Source: Neodiprion pinetum (taxonomy: Eukaryota; Arthropoda; Insecta; Hymenoptera; Diprionidae). From it: 64,000 nucleotides of DNA. The notes beneath the pieces are model-generated. The model was not told the origin of the DNA. It saw only the letters and a list, made by a program, of their open reading frames with translations, and did not search any database. The position numbers and the translations under genes were made by a program. How positions within the stretch are numbered: the stretch's first letter is position 1; every line of letters starts with the position of its first letter. This document shows positions 23,626-36,310 of this stretch, piece by piece. The stretch spans positions 2,409,001 to 2,473,000 of the forward strand of contig NC_060236.1 in NCBI RefSeq assembly GCF_021155775.2. The letters are read 5' to 3'.

Positions 23626-26366
23626 AATAAACAACTTTACTGGGTATGCGTTATATGTAAATTTTAATAATTGTCGCAATTGTCACGCAATTGGCGTTAA
23701 TAGTTTTTATTATTTGTTTACTTTTTTTTTTCTTTCTTTCTTTTTTTTCTTTACCGCAGATTACATTTAACCTCAGACATAAGCATTTTATACGGGCTCT
23801 TTTATATTTTCCAGACACCGAAGAATAACTGAGATTAATAAACGGAGGTTCGAATGAATGATCGAGTTCGGGAGAAGTGGTGCATGTAGTATATCATGTA
23901 TTAGGAAATATTGTAATTCACATTTTCATCTCATTACTTTCTTTGTTTTTTTTTTCTCTTAATACATTTTCCTGGATTTTTTACATTTCATGTACGATAC
24001 TCAGTTATTGAGAATAAATTCAGTATGACTTGAGGGAAAAGATAACGTGTTTTAATGACCCGATAACTCGAGAAAACAATAAATACGTTGGGAACCAGTG
24101 AGGAAGTGCTTCGCGTTCGCGAGAATAAACCAACAACGGTTCAGCAGCCGATCGAACTTACAAAACTCCTAACGCCGAATAAACCTGCCGATGATGAAAC
24201 GATGAAGATTTTCTCATAGACGAACTTGGGTAGTTATTTAAAACCCAATATCCGTGAGTGTTTAACAGTGCGGCGTGAAAGACGTCAGCTGCAAGCATCC
24301 TAGTCTGTCATCAGAAACGGAAATCGCGGTCAAACTTCCATTGCAATCTCTTGGAACTTCACTCTCCGCGGTTCCGATATAACGAGTGATTTGTTTTGCA
24401 ATTTTTAAACTTCCCTAACGTCCAATTGCGTTAAGCCGGTATTGAATGTTGGGCGGGTCCATTATTCGATTTCGAATGTTCTTCGATCATGGGGTATGAT
24501 CGGAAAACCGGGAATCGTAACCGGTAGTTATAATAGTTCACCGTATCAGACATCACGAATAATGATAATCATGCTTCTTCAAATTTCTAAACTGTCAAAA
24601 CAATGTCGATCTTCTTTCGCATCGCGTTCTTCATCCCCCGCAAAAGACTTTCCATCATCTTCGCGCAACCGGCTGATCAGTTTTCTTCCTCTCGTTATGC
24701 TCAAGTTGATCAAGACTTTCGTTATTGCGCCATATCATGGAGATAGTCCCGATTGATTGCCGTCTCAATCGTATGCAACGAAATACAAAAATATCAACTG
24801 AACTTTAGAATCCCCTACTTGTGGAGTGGTCAGTTCTTTGGTACCTCCAGGAATGGAACAAGTATGCAGTAAGTACATGGAGACCAATGGAAGAACCGTG
24901 GCTTGAGTGATGTTTTCAACTTACTTTGATCTTTCCTTCCATTTCAGAAGGGGGTCTCGGTCGTGTATCAGCAGATTATGTAAAAACTAATCACACCACT
25001 GCTTTTGTGGCAGGAACAGGTGGCCCTAATGACAACCCTTAAGAAAATGATGGGTTATCTTTTGGGTAGCAGCTGTTGGTGGGTGGGTGGTCTGATTCGT
25101 TTCTATATGATCTCTCTTTTTACACGTTGGAAAATGTCAAAAGCCTGATACAAATGAACGACACCACCTCTTTACAACTAATCAAACTTTGTACTATGGT
25201 CGTCCTGCGCTACTTTCGTTTTGTATTGCTTTTTCTCATTCCTGTCTCAGTCTGAAGAAAATATGATTGAAACATGATACCTTTGTACTCGCCTACGATA
25301 TCTCACCTTTCATAGCATTGGCGGCATAGTTTCAGACGTGCATTAATTTTATATTTATACCTGTATTCCCGTAATTGACAAATTACCTGTTGGGAAGTAA
25401 AAATCGTTTTCACAAGTAGACACAATCAGTTTGCATGTCTCAATTTCATCTTCTCCAATTGTTGGGGGCCGTCCATGACTTGCGTACGGTTATTATGTAG
25501 CCCCAAAATCTAGAGCCGTTGTATGAATTTCTTTTTAATTTATTTATTCATTGATTATATTTATACGAGCGTACACCCTTTAAATAAAATTTATAAAAAT
25601 TCAGGTTGCAGAATTCAGAAGAAGACTAAATTATCGGTGCAGAATACAAATTGTATGTTTTTTTCATTTCATCTCATCGATTCCAACCAATTTGGGCTCT
25701 GTAAACCTAGTGCCTCATGAAACGTCTATTCACATGGATATGTTTGATTCTGATTTCGTTTTACCTGCGACTTATGACACTATAAGAATCGCCCGTAGAC
25801 ATAGGCTACAGAATAACTGCGCGAATTCATTTCTCTAGAAGAATGTTGTGAGCAAATATCAGTTTGCGTAAAAACTTGATGGTATTCATCGTAACCCTGG
25901 GATCCTACACTATCTGAACGAAACAAATAATCTTCACAGGGGTTACGCGCATCTTAGAACTTAAAATGAACATTGCCAACGGACTGTTTGTCGTAGATGA
26001 GTTCTGTTTGTTTCATTCGAAAGCTGAAATACTGAAGAATGGAATAGTATATGCGAGAAAAACTTACTATGAATTTTTCACCGTGATAAATTCGATTGAA
26101 CGAAGTAACAAAAATGATTTTAGCAGGTCGTAAACATTATGTGGGGTACCCATGCGTAGGGTCCTAGGGTTGAGTGAACACTTATACACTTACAATGTAT
26201 AAAATTGACTATCGCAATTGCAGACTGTATATGATAACCGTATAAAATTTTTCGGCGTTGTCTTTCGTGATTGACTTAATTGTGGCACTTCTGAGAGACT
26301 AGATTTTATTCGCATTACATGGACACTTTGTCCTTGTAGACTCCCAGTTCAGGCCTTACGTTCCGC
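23626..26366. other. Intergenic region, no supported gene
   Basis: This is 2.7 kb between the small protein and the 3' end of the first Methuselah-like receptor. A plus frame at 24442-24756 lacks codon character. From about 25600 onward the sequence aligns with 35150 onward, marking the left edge of the receptor duplication. Confidence 0.5.
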
Positions 26367-28819
26367 TCAATAAGGTGGGCCACTGGACGATTCTGGAGTT
26401 TCCGGTGATACTGTAGTCCGTTCGCGCATACGGACGGAAACCTGTCCGGTTGCGGTCGGATCGTCGACGTTGGTTGTGGTGGTAGACGACGAGTCTGCAG
26501 TTCTTGTTTCGAAGATGCAACCTTTGCAGATGACTCGAAGACTGTTGTAGTGCTGCTTCAGCGAGCGGCAAATCTTCTTCTTGCAGACGAAAATGACGAA
26601 GATCAGGACCCCTTGGAGCGCGTTGACCATGTCCGTGACGTACCAGATGTACCTGGGCCCTTCCCAAATCCCCGAAATCACCTCCGTCGACCAGCAGATC
26701 CCCATCACTACGAAAAGCTTCACGTACAAGCTGAACCTGGAACGGAATTTCGTTATCTATTTGCCTTCTGCCATATTTTCCGAATTTTTTCACATACCAC
26801 TGCTCGTTTTCGTCGTGTCTTTGGCTATCGCCGCTGTTCAGGTGAGGTTTCACGTTCCTTTTATGTTCGAGAATCTTCAAAGATGTTAAAATGAAGAGGA
26901 AAATGTTGGTGGTTATCATAACGCCAGCCGGACCGTAGTAGTAAAATACCGCGGCACACTTGGCTGAAAGTTCATCCAGATATGAGAGATAATCGTTCTC
27001 ATCATCGAGATTTTCGCTAAAGAAATAAAGAGGTCGACTTACTTCCGAACCAGCAACCGCTTGACCTGAAGTCTGGCTTGATCGTTGATTCTCCAACATC
27101 GGCGAATTCCATGACGATGCAAATGGTAGTCAACAGGATTGGACATCCCCACGCGTAAATCGAGTACCTGATAAACTTCTTACGGTCGCCGCTATTTCCG
27201 TTACTCCTTAGCGGCCCGTAGCCACTGTAACAGTCAAGAATAGAGCCAATCCTCTTGAAATTGGACGATTCGGTGAAATAATTGGTACGAGTCATAATTG
27301 AGATCTTGTTCGAAAAGCCATATCATAGTTTGAAACGTACCCGAATCTCCACCAAATGTCGAAGCACATGACATTCAGCCAACAAAAACTGGCAAGAAAA
27401 GATGAGTAGATGATGAATCCTGAAAGCAACAGGTACTGATTAAAACACCAGCAATGATACGATATCTACGTTAATTCCGATGCGTTTTCATCACCGGTAA
27501 ATAATATTGTTTGAGATCTTTCCGAACGATTATCAATTTTGGCTTAAAACAATCAATGAAAATTTAAGTTTTATACGCCAGGTCGGTATAAAGTTTCAAT
27601 TTGTTGGATATTTCGTATAGTCACATTCAGTCACTCAGCGTCGGGGCTGAGTCGACGTGTATCAAACTTCAAGATATCTACATCTTGCGAGGCCACTGAA
27701 ATAAAATGTAACACACTATCCTCAACGATTATTTCCTCTTCCAGTAGGATTCATCAGTTGACAGTTCATTCGGGTTTAATTAAGAGCTAAATAGACGTAA
27801 GAACGCCGAAGGTCATCTGAACTCCGTATAAACGGGTTTCCATTCCGAACTTGTAGGACAGTCTCGGTTGTGCAGATTTGAAGTTACTTGAAGCGTTTTT
27901 CATTGAAAATAGTCAGTCACGGTAGTTCGATTGGTAGCCACACTTTCGATGAACACGGAGCTGTGGTAAAATGTATAAAGAAACTGGAGAAGTGAGTAAA
28001 TCGTCACTTACCGAGGAAAAGGCAAATTGCGCCAACATCGTTGATGAAGTTTGTCTGATTTGGAATGCGATCGATACCAAGGGCCACGTAGCCGATGACA
28101 AGGCTGGCCAAATAGCATTTGAGAGTAGTGCCGTGGATGTTCCTGAGCTCCTGGATGACGGAGTAAACGAAGATAGTCGCGAGAAGGAAGGGAACGGACA
28201 CGAGGGCTCCGACGTAGTTCGCGGTCCTTATCGGGTCCATAATAGGCGGATCCGCTGCTTCACAGAGCCTCGGAGTGTAAATCGCCGAGTTGCGCTTCAG
28301 TCGAAAGCAGTAACTCGTCGCGTCGAGAATCGTCTGCGACGAGTTTCGCACCTTCGGCATGGCCAACGATCCGTTTGCCATGAGGTAATACTCGTCTTTC
28401 GGACGCTTCGTCAGGTTCAAAGAGTACATCTTAATCCCCGGGCAGGGGTGCGATAAGATAACGTGGAACCTCTGCTCGAACCGGAGACTTCGGTCGAGAT
28501 CGAAATTGGGTTTGTAGACGGGAGGCATCGCCGAGTAGTCGATCTCCATGGTCTCCGTGTTCTGCGTGGTGGCGTTCTTCGGTGGACAGAGGGGCAAACA
28601 AGGTTTGAGGTCGCAGAAGCAGCCGCTCCACGTGCCGTCGTCTTCCCAAACGACATCTCGAGGAAAGAACTCGCCGGACTCGGCCAGGAATCCCGAGTCG
28701 TTCCTCCGCGCGTTTGTCAGGCTGACGGTACCCCCGGGAGGGCAGGTCCTCCTGTCGGCGTCGGCTAACAACGCGGCCAGAAGCAGAACGCTGATGCAAC
28801 CGGACAGTCGAAGCTCCAT
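26367..28819 (-). CDS. Methuselah-like GPCR, copy A, complete, 5 exons
   Basis: This is a class B-type (secretin-superfamily) insect receptor of the Methuselah family. Exons 28012-28819, 27341-27419, 27043-27224, 26798-26963 and 26367-26736 give 534 aa. Signal peptide: MELRLSGCISVLLLAALLAD. The Cys-rich ectodomain (to about residue 200) includes WSGCFCDLKPCLPLC, typical of Methuselah_N. Seven TMs follow, starting YVGALVSVPFLLATIFVY. TM3 carries SFCWLNVMCFDIWWRFG, and ENEQWFSLYVKLFVVMGICW leads to TM6. The tail is Ser/Thr-rich. The start was chosen at 28819 because a TATAAA (28913-28918) lies just upstream; the frame is open further 5'. The last intron is only 61 nt (26737-26797). Methuselah receptors sense peptides and affect stress and lifespan in flies; the ligand here is unknown. 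Confidence 0.95.
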
Positions 28820-31209
28820 TTCGTTCCACGTACGCGGCCAGACAACAACGCTGGCATTCGACACTTTGCGGCGAAGAATCACAATGGTAATCAGGAAATA
28901 CGTGAGCTGTGCTTTATAACGAATGGAAAAAAACCATGGTACCGGAATAAGGAGAAACCGACGAACGAGGCGGATAAATTACAATCCTGTACCACCGCCC
29001 GAGCAGATGTCGACGACACTTGTTTGCGGGTATAAAGTGTCTGGTGAAACTGACCCTATGATGGATTCTGACGCTACTATATAACTTAGTGTTTGACCGA
29101 TAAGAGGAGACCACAATACACGAGCACAAATATTCGCCAATCACTTCGCAGTGGAACCTGTTCACACTCTAAGCCTTCAGGTCTGCATTGATGTGATTAG
29201 CGATGCTCACTCGTTGCGTGCGTTGATATTATAGCTTTGTTCCGATAGTAGCCGATTCACGATGATTCTCATAGGTCAAGAGCTGTGTACTCAAGAGTAC
29301 TCTCACTGTTTAGAGATATCTTCTTACGGGTTCATTCAGACGTTCCACATTTCCCGTAAAGGTCATTCTCCTGAACATTCATTATTACATAGTTCTGGCT
29401 AATTATCATACTTAGTAAAAGTCGTTATTTGTGCGATTTTTCTGATTTGTTTCTCTAAGCTATGAGAGTTTGAATTTATATCGTTTACATCGTCCTCTCC
29501 TGCGTTGTTTCGTTTATTACGATTATAGTGTTCCTGCAATTACTAGACTTTTAGGCAAAAATTTAAAAAACATGACACATTACACGTAGTATGAAAGAAT
29601 ATTAGCTCAAGTGATACAGTTGCGTGACAAATGTAATACGCTATCACTGCATCACTTTCCGGGAATCTTGTACACGCAGATAGAGGATTCGATTTTCCTC
29701 TGGCGATGCATGGAACATGTATATTTCCATCGGGAAGTACGTTTGCCGCATACGCGGTTAACCGCGGACATGAATTTCTTCAGAATTTGTTGCGTTAATG
29801 TGACCTCAAAGAAAGATTAACTTAAAATAAATGTCTGCATCGTAATGAAAGTCGACACTTTGCGTGGCGAATTCATGCATCATATTTTCGCTTGCAATTT
29901 CAAATTGCAATTTACTTCTTTTACGTCTTCCCGTCAAATCAGAATATCGACTTGAGTCCACGTTCATAGACAGAAACTAGTTTTTTGGAAATGGGAAAAT
30001 GCCAGTCAATTTTATCCTTATAATTCTATAAAAGTATCGGGGGTTCAAAGTATTTCACAAAATTTAGATTATGGGATTTCACTACCTTATTCGAACGAAC
30101 ATTAGAACGTTTGACTGCTAATTCTGACTGTTAGCTTCAGCCTCATCTTTCACAGGCAAACTTGACCGTCACACGAATGAAAGCTGAATTCGCCAACAGA
30201 TTTCCACGGTTAGCGGAGTCGGTGAAAATATAACCCTACGAAATTCTGTCGTCGAATAGGATCCATTTGATGCAGAAACTATGAACCAAGCTCACGACGT
30301 CGCGGCATCGGAAAGTGAACCCCTGCTTGGATCGTAATCGATGCGTGTCAATTCAATTTCCTTGACATCTCAGGAACTAATTGATCGATGGTATTTGGTT
30401 TCAATGACGAAACATTACGTCCCCGCAAACAAATACCTTTCAAAGTGCGTATTCATATGTTCCGGGGTGGATCGGTGGATAGGTGGTATCACAAGGGTAT
30501 TTAAATCATTTATAAAAAAATTCAACAAATAGTAAATCACAAGTAATATTAGTATATATATATATAGTATAGTGTAAGACCTTTAGCGCGAAGGAGGAAA
30601 AAGGGAAGAGAGGTGAATTCAGATGTTGGCCGAATAAAAGATGAGTTGAGAGTGAATACGTAGGAGGAAGGATGTAAGGGATTGGCTGTAGTTGCAGTTT
30701 GAGAGTGGAGGGAGCATTCTGCTGATGCGATGTGGAAATCAAGGCATCGAGGTAATGATAAGAAACGGATGCAGGGTATAAGTTAGCTGTAATAGTGTGG
30801 TAGTAGAATCTAACATCTGGAGGACGTAATATATGAATTGTTTTCCTGTTTAAGAAGGAAAAAGTTAAGATGACTTTGCGTTTCAATCGCCACGCACGGT
30901 AACCAATTCGTGTTTAACCCCTTCGCCTGCAATATCATGTGAGAGATGGGACGGGCCAAACATGATAATCACGAGTGAGAGCCGTGGTATTTACAAGTAT
31001 GACCGATCTTGCTGTTGATTATGAGTTCACGCACTTATAATTTAAATCGTAGGTTAAGGGGTTAAAGGCCAACACACAAAAACATCTGCGAATATACAAC
31101 AGCGCTGATATAACATCGCGATACCAGAACCGTAGCAACCAGTCGTAAGGAATCAGCAAGTCGATCCGGTAACGCCAAGTTCTTGTTTTGCCATTTTACA
31201 CAAGTGGAG
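28820..31209. other. Upstream region of Mth-like copy A; no other gene
   Basis: The first ~1.1 kb is duplicated upstream of copy B and holds the receptor promoter. The rest contains a short TA-repeat (about 30553-30566) and no coding pattern. Minus frame 30506-30886 has a composition typical of noncoding sequence. Confidence 0.5.
28913..28918 (-). promoter_or_regulatory. TATA box candidate of Mth-like copy A
   Basis: TATAAA on the minus strand lies 93 nt upstream of the chosen ATG. It is conserved at the same place in copy B. The conserved position supports translation starting at the signal-peptide methionine rather than further upstream. Confidence 0.5.
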
Positions 31210-32420
31210 ATGGTGTCTAAAGCACACGTCATGTTGAGTTTTACCATAATTTACGGACTCGTTGCCGTCGCTGTGAGCCACGTTGTTCCCGTGAAAAATC
31301 CGACGAACTCCAACCAGATGGAGGAATCGACGGTGAATCCCGAGGACCTGACGGAGCCAACCACAGACTGGATGTCGACGTTACGGGCAACGATGATCAA
31401 ACTGGCGAAGCTTGAGAAGATGAGGAATCCGTCGAGTTATAACAACGTGGTTCATCATTGCTTGCCTACTAATCGTATTGATTATATCGATATTTGTCCT
31501 GCTAACAAGGTCTTAGCCAGGGATGGTACGTGCAGAGACCCTGAAAACTAGTTTGGGCTTGATGTGACAGTGAGCGGTTGCGGTTCGTTTTTCCCTGAGA
31601 AATCGATGTACGATTATAATCCAATATTGAAATTTCTCAAGGATCCTTGAGGCTACTTTTGACCGTCTACGAACAACCTACGGATCGTTAACTTTTTTCT
31701 GTTTTTACATCTTCTCGTTATTAATGCAGACAGGAATATTTGATACTTTGAACGGGACTTGAAATGCCGGGGGAAATCGATTGCTTCGATTCTTTGTCGA
31801 GCCGATTGTGAAAATCGTTGCGTGGACAGAGCTGTGAAGAGGGATTGTTGGGAAACTAGGATGGAATTTTAATCCGTCTGGTGTAGAATATATTCACCGC
31901 GAAACGATGAAACTGTCGAAAACCGTCAAGTTAAGTCACATCCACCGATGGAGAGCATCGCACGTCGTCGACAAGGAAGTGCGATGAAACCATTCGAAGA
32001 ATGAAGGAGAGGGGGAGACTCACAAACGTCAGAAGCTCGAGAATATTATATTCTGTAAACAGTTTGAGTTTGCACTTTGCTCTCTGTTTCTCGTGCACAT
32101 CGCTCGAATCTGACCATCCAATTACTGAGTGGTTGTGCAATGACTGACGCAACCAAAGACGGCTCGTGCTGAAGATCGGAAGCCTGAGTTATCGACACAG
32201 AATCCAACTCCTGCGGTTAGGTTTCTTCTTCCCATCGGTTCTAATAATCAATCCATTTATTAACAACGCAATAAAAAATGTAATATCTTGATCCTGCTCT
32301 GTATTTTTCGGTGCATTAAGAATTTTGTTCGTGATATACAAATAAAATGACATGTTTGCGAAGGTTGAATAATAACACATTATGTAACAAGGGTTTAATC
32401 GACTTTTATTCAAGAGTTGC
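31000..32420. repeat. Small-protein duplication, copy 1
   Basis: The sequence around the 31.2-kb ORF aligns with 34.0-34.85 kb. The shared 5' leader is CCAGTCGTAAGGAATCARCA then AGTCGATCCGGT (about 31139 and 34141). The coding region is shared, and downstream so is a GCGAAGGTTGA-containing stretch (32358 and 34818). Copy 1 has several hundred extra bases after the stop codon. Edges are approximate. Confidence 0.8.
31210..31551 (+). CDS. Small secreted protein with DGTCR tail, paralogue 1 (113 aa)
   Basis: This is a single-exon ORF. It starts MVSKAHVMLSFTIIYGLVAV, a clear signal peptide, followed by SHVVPVKNPTNS. A Glu/Pro/Thr-rich middle contains TVNPEDLTEPTTDWMSTLRA. The tail has three cysteines: HHCLPTN, DICPANKV, DGTCRDPEN. 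It aligns along the signal peptide, middle and tail with the 34.2-kb ORF, which is strong evidence of a real gene because the reading frame survived duplication and indels. An in-frame methionine 9 codons upstream (31183) is less likely, since the homologous ATG in paralogue 2 is at the 31210 position. No known family recognised; extracellular by inference. Confidence 0.78.
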   Translation: MVSKAHVMLSFTIIYGLVAVAVSHVVPVKNPTNSNQMEESTVNPEDLTEPTTDWMSTLRATMIKLAKLEKMRNPSSYNNVVHHCLPTNRIDYIDICPANKVLARDGTCRDPEN

Positions 32421-34210
32421 ATGTAGTACTTTATTCCTTTCTCAAACCTGGTCACATTATTGAATTTTTGTGTTTAAAAAATCATTGCGATTTTTCCTTT
32501 TACGTGTAAGTGTGATCATTCGGTTAGTCGAGAACTCTTTAATATTATTATGAATTTATAATAAGATAGAAAGAAATAGTTCATAACTGATAAGAAAGAG
32601 AGAACACCAGGAAATAGTACATTATGTAACAAGGCAATAAAGTCCAAGATCATTACCGTGGGTGAGGTTAATCACCTGAGAGAGTAATCGACTTTCATTC
32701 CGGTGTTACATATAGGACTTTATTTCCGTATCAACTCTGGCCACATTACTGACTTGGAAATATTTTTCTTCCACCTGCAAGTGTAATCTATCAGTCTGAA
32801 AACTGTAATATGAGCGAAAGTTTATAATAATACCGAGAGAGGTAGTTCAAAATGGAAAAGGAAAACCTGAAAAATTAATTTGCGGGAAATACGATTTCAT
32901 ATTTCCCGATAATTTGGATTTGCCGGAAATATAAAGCCATAATTCCCGGCGCCTAGCAGGCTGCAATACGGGTGCACGGAAGCGATGAGTGTAAGCTGTG
33001 AGCAGAGGAATCCGCGCTCTAGAAGGAACCAGAATTCTCGAAAAATTCAAATTTCGAATGGTCAATGATTTATCGTTTGTTGAACAGTTCTTCACTGTCA
33101 GAATGTGACGCATACTTTTCACCTCCATCCCTATATCCCGATAGAATAAAAGATCAAGTCGTGGAGGGTCGCCAGCGTCAGAAGAGTTCGTCAAAGTCGA
33201 TTCTCGAGGTGTAGTTTTTCGTTGCAATTATTATGGATGCACTGGCGTATATTTGTAAGTTATTTTTTCCGTAATTGAATAAAAAATTATGAATAACGTA
33301 ACTGCCAATGCCGAAATTGCTGTGATTCGATTGTACCATGTCAAGTTTAAAACATTTTTTTTAGTGGTGCAGACTACAGTTGAAGGCAGCAGAATATTCA
33401 CATATAATATTAATTTTGATTCGTCGACAAAATAAAAAAGAACGACATGAAGTTGTTTTCAAACCAGTTGGCTAACAGCCTTACTCCGTTCTGGAGTGGG
33501 TAAGCATAATTGTTATGAGTATAATATCTTATTCGATATAAAATTTTTTTGCCATCTCAGAGAGCATCTGTTCAATGGAATTTGATATTCGCTGGCTCTC
33601 AGGAAAAATGTGTATAAAATGCGTCTTATGTATCGGTTTTTTTTTTTCGAAGAAGCAAAAAGTTTTCTTCGAGTGTATGCTTTCATTTAATACCAATGTT
33701 GGATTCAAGGACACCGTTGAGCAATATCATTCAATATTATCATACATAGTAATGAAGTTGATCTCAGTTTGAAGGAACTATTTGCAATATGCTGCTTTGA
33801 TTATAAGTTTTACAATTAGTTAGAATGAACGAAACATTGCTTTATCGAATCAGGAAGAATGATTTCGGGGGGGCGGGCGAATACTCGAAAGATTAATTTA
33901 CGAACGTATTGACAAAGATAACGACCTTGCAATTCGATCACAATATACGCTAATGTAGCCAGTCCGTGTTCAAAGGACAAGAGACTGGACTGGCGTGTGC
34001 GTGACGGTCATTAGCAAGTCCGACAAACTAGTCGCTCATTCTCGGTAACCGTTATTCACAAAACATGCGTATCTCCAGGTGTGTGATAAAGCGTAAGGAG
34101 GGACAGGGGGGCTGGAATCATGAGATCAGAAACCCAGCAGCCAGTCGTAAGGAATCAACAAGTCGATCCGGTCTACTGAGTTGTTGTTTAATCATTTCAA
34201 ATAAGTTGAG
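31552..34210. other. Intergenic region between the two small-protein paralogues
   Basis: This is 2.7 kb with no supported gene. It holds the duplicated 3' flank of paralogue 1 and an imperfect direct repeat (about 32378-32470 and 32618-32760) sharing CATTATGTAACAAGG and a TCGACTTT-to-CACATTA stretch. Minus frame 32847-33227 is judged spurious. Confidence 0.5.
32378..32760. repeat. Imperfect direct repeat, two copies
   Basis: Copy 1 (about 32378-32470) and copy 2 (about 32618-32760) share CATTATGTAACAAGG, then TAATCGACTTT, a CTTTATT core and a final CACATTA. Copy 2 has an insertion of about 50 bases near its start. Terminal inverted repeats were not seen. It could be a diverged short element or a local tandem duplication. 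Confidence 0.6.
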
Positions 34211-34603
34211 ATGATGTCTGAGGCACGCTTCGTGCTGAGTTTTGCCATAATTTTCGGACTCGTTGCCGTCGACGTGAGCCACGTTGTTCCCGTGAAGAAT
34301 CCGACGAACTCGACGAGCCTTTCGTTGAACCAAACGGAGGCCGATACAGGAGTTTGGAACCAGACGGAGGAACCGACGGTGAATCCCGAGGACTTGGCGG
34401 AGCCAACCACAGACTGGATGTCGACGTTACAGACAACGACGATCGAACCGGCGAATATTTATCCGTCGACACTTTTGCCCAATAAAATGTTCAGCCATCC
34501 GTTCGAGGTTGCTGTCTACTCCTTGCCCTCTCAGGGCAAATTAGCATGTCCGGATAATATGGTACGATCATCCACCGATGGTACATGCAGAGAAAGTGAT
34601 TAA
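34211..34603 (+). CDS. Small secreted protein with DGTCR tail, paralogue 2 (130 aa)
   Basis: This single-exon paralogue of the 31.2-kb gene starts MMSEARFVLSFAIIFGLVAV (signal peptide), then SHVVPVKNPTNST. Compared with paralogue 1 it carries an insertion rich in N-glycosylation sequons (NST, NQTEA, NQTEE). It then realigns at TVNPEDLAEPTTDWMSTL. The tail is ACPDNMVRSSTDGTCRESD, keeping the last two cysteines but lacking the HHC cysteine. Middle and tail have diverged more than the signal peptide. Two adjacent ATGs (34211 and 34214) are possible starts. It faces receptor copy B about 1.7 kb away in convergent orientation. No known domain. Confidence 0.8.
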   Translation: MMSEARFVLSFAIIFGLVAVDVSHVVPVKNPTNSTSLSLNQTEADTGVWNQTEEPTVNPEDLAEPTTDWMSTLQTTTIEPANIYPSTLLPNKMFSHPFEVAVYSLPSQGKLACPDNMVRSSTDGTCRESD

Positions 34604-36310
34604 TGGTTTGTGTTCGATGTGACAACGAGCGATCGCGGTTTGGTATTCTCTTGATATGACACCGAGGACGTCCACAGTGCAACGTCATCCAAGAAAGAGT
34701 ATTATTTTTATCCTACCCTGTCCTTCTCTGCGAATTAGCAATAAACCATACTTAATAAGGAGTACAAAAATTTTGTTGGTGGTATATAAACAAAATGACT
34801 TGAAATAAAATGACTTGTTGCGAAGGTTGATTCTTAACGTTATTAGCCTTTAAGTAGCTGCAGGTGCCCATTCAACTGTTGATCCTGTCTTGATGAACTG
34901 TTGGTTTTTTTTTTTCAGCTAGTCTGACTTGTTTTTTCGATCGCTGATGTCATTATCTATCTATATCCCCGTTATTTGAATGCGGATACAGAAAGTAGGT
35001 ACCCGATATTATAATATCCCGGTTTTAGTACGTAGATTATACAGCGATATTCTCGCGATACAAGTATGTCCTCAGTCAGATTGAATGTACTACTGGTTAC
35101 ATAGTTACTTGTCACCAGTCAATTTTGGTGCCTTATAACTCGTGATATTAAAACGGTGCAGGATCCAAATTTAAGGTTCTTTTCATTTCATCTCATCGAT
35201 TCTGACCAATTTGGCTTCTCTAAAACCTAGTGCCTCGTGAAACATCTATTAATATGAATATTTTTGATTTTGATACCTACGACTCATCTATACTACTCTA
35301 TACCAACATATAAAATTCTTTGTAGGTATGCTTGTACGGATTGAACCTAAAATCTATTCGACGCATTTTAATGCGACTTTTTTTTCCAATGTTTCTTACG
35401 ATTCCACAAGTGCTATAGGCTATGGTACATTCAACTTTTTATGTAAAATTTAGATTTAATAATTAATCAATGTTTTATGCGTTCTCTGCTACTTGAGCTA
35501 TAGCTGAGAGCCATCGTTACCCCACCACTTATTTCGCCCGTAGTGGGGATAAGGTAATTTTGGTAGAGGGGAGTATGATCTAAGTGGGAGAAGTGGAGCT
35601 AAATCCGTAACGCTGCCGGTCGTGCCGGTAAATACGCGCGAACGGGCATTCTGTGCGGATCTCTGTGAGTGATCTATAAATGACGTCATCGGTGAAGGCG
35701 GCGGGGGGGGGGGGGGGTGGTGGTTATAGAACTTATGACGTCATATGCAAAAGCCGAAATTCACAAATACAAATTTTCGCTCGATACGAATGAATACTGC
35801 GTGTGATTATTTCTTCCTGATAGCAATGGGAGTCTAGGTTGATTCGAGGGGCTCCCATTTCTGTAAATGCGATATTTTTTTTCATGACAAACTTCCAAGT
35901 AGTTCAATCTTAATCCGGCCAATGTCGGGTATTTCTGTTAGTGACACTATAACAACCATAAGTACGGACGTGAATTTATTTCCCCAGAAAAATGTTGTGT
36001 TTAAGTATCGTTTGCGTAAATACTTGATGGTATTCATATTAAGTGAACACCTATGCACTCACAATGTATACAATTTATATGTCGTCACAATTATAGACTG
36101 CATGTGATAACTTTATCATATTTCTCCGCGCTGTTATGTAAAAATACAATTCGGTCAAAAACGACAAAAATAAAATGAGTACTAGTTACATCAGCTGAAA
36201 CTCACAATAGTATATTAAAAAATTACAACCCTTTCGTATAATTGTGGCACATCTGAGAGACTAGATTTTATTTGCATTGGTTGGATGTTTTGTCCTTGTA
36301 GACTTCCAGT
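34604..36310. other. Intergenic region with poly-G tract and two CRE-like sites
   Basis: This is 1.7 kb between paralogue 2 and receptor B (convergent 3' ends). TGACGTCA palindromes at 35681-35688 and 35736-35743 flank a 15-G run (35703-35717), with CTATAAA just before the first. From about 35150 the sequence is the left part of duplication copy 2. No gene supported. Confidence 0.5.

Larger units (their letters stand above)
25600..29930. repeat. Segmental duplication, copy 1 (contains Mth-like receptor A)
   Basis: This block matches 35150-40170 across the receptor exons, introns and both flanks. Shared flank landmarks include TTTCATTTCATCTCATCGATT (near 25665 and 35187) and CCTGTTCACACTCTRAGCCTT (near 29157 and 39338). 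Edges are approximate because they were found by eye. The copies have diverged in introns and flanks but keep exon lengths and splice sites. Confidence 0.85.

Noticed and set aside
24442..24756. 104-codon plus-strand ORF
   Set aside because: No recognisable domain or signal peptide, no supporting splice or duplication evidence.
26356..27099. 247-codon minus-strand frame across Mth-like A (and the 36333-36908 counterpart)
   Set aside because: Read-through of the 61-nt intron and part of an upstream intron; the spliced model gives the conserved W-x-LYxKLFVVMG sequence.
28431..28829. Arg-rich antisense and alternative frames over Mth-like exon 1
   Set aside because: Shadows of a GC-richer real exon; they occur in both paralogues only because the coding strand is conserved.
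32847..33227. 126-codon minus-strand ORF
   Set aside because: Composition like noncoding sequence, no signal peptide or domain, not preserved in the duplicated neighbourhood.
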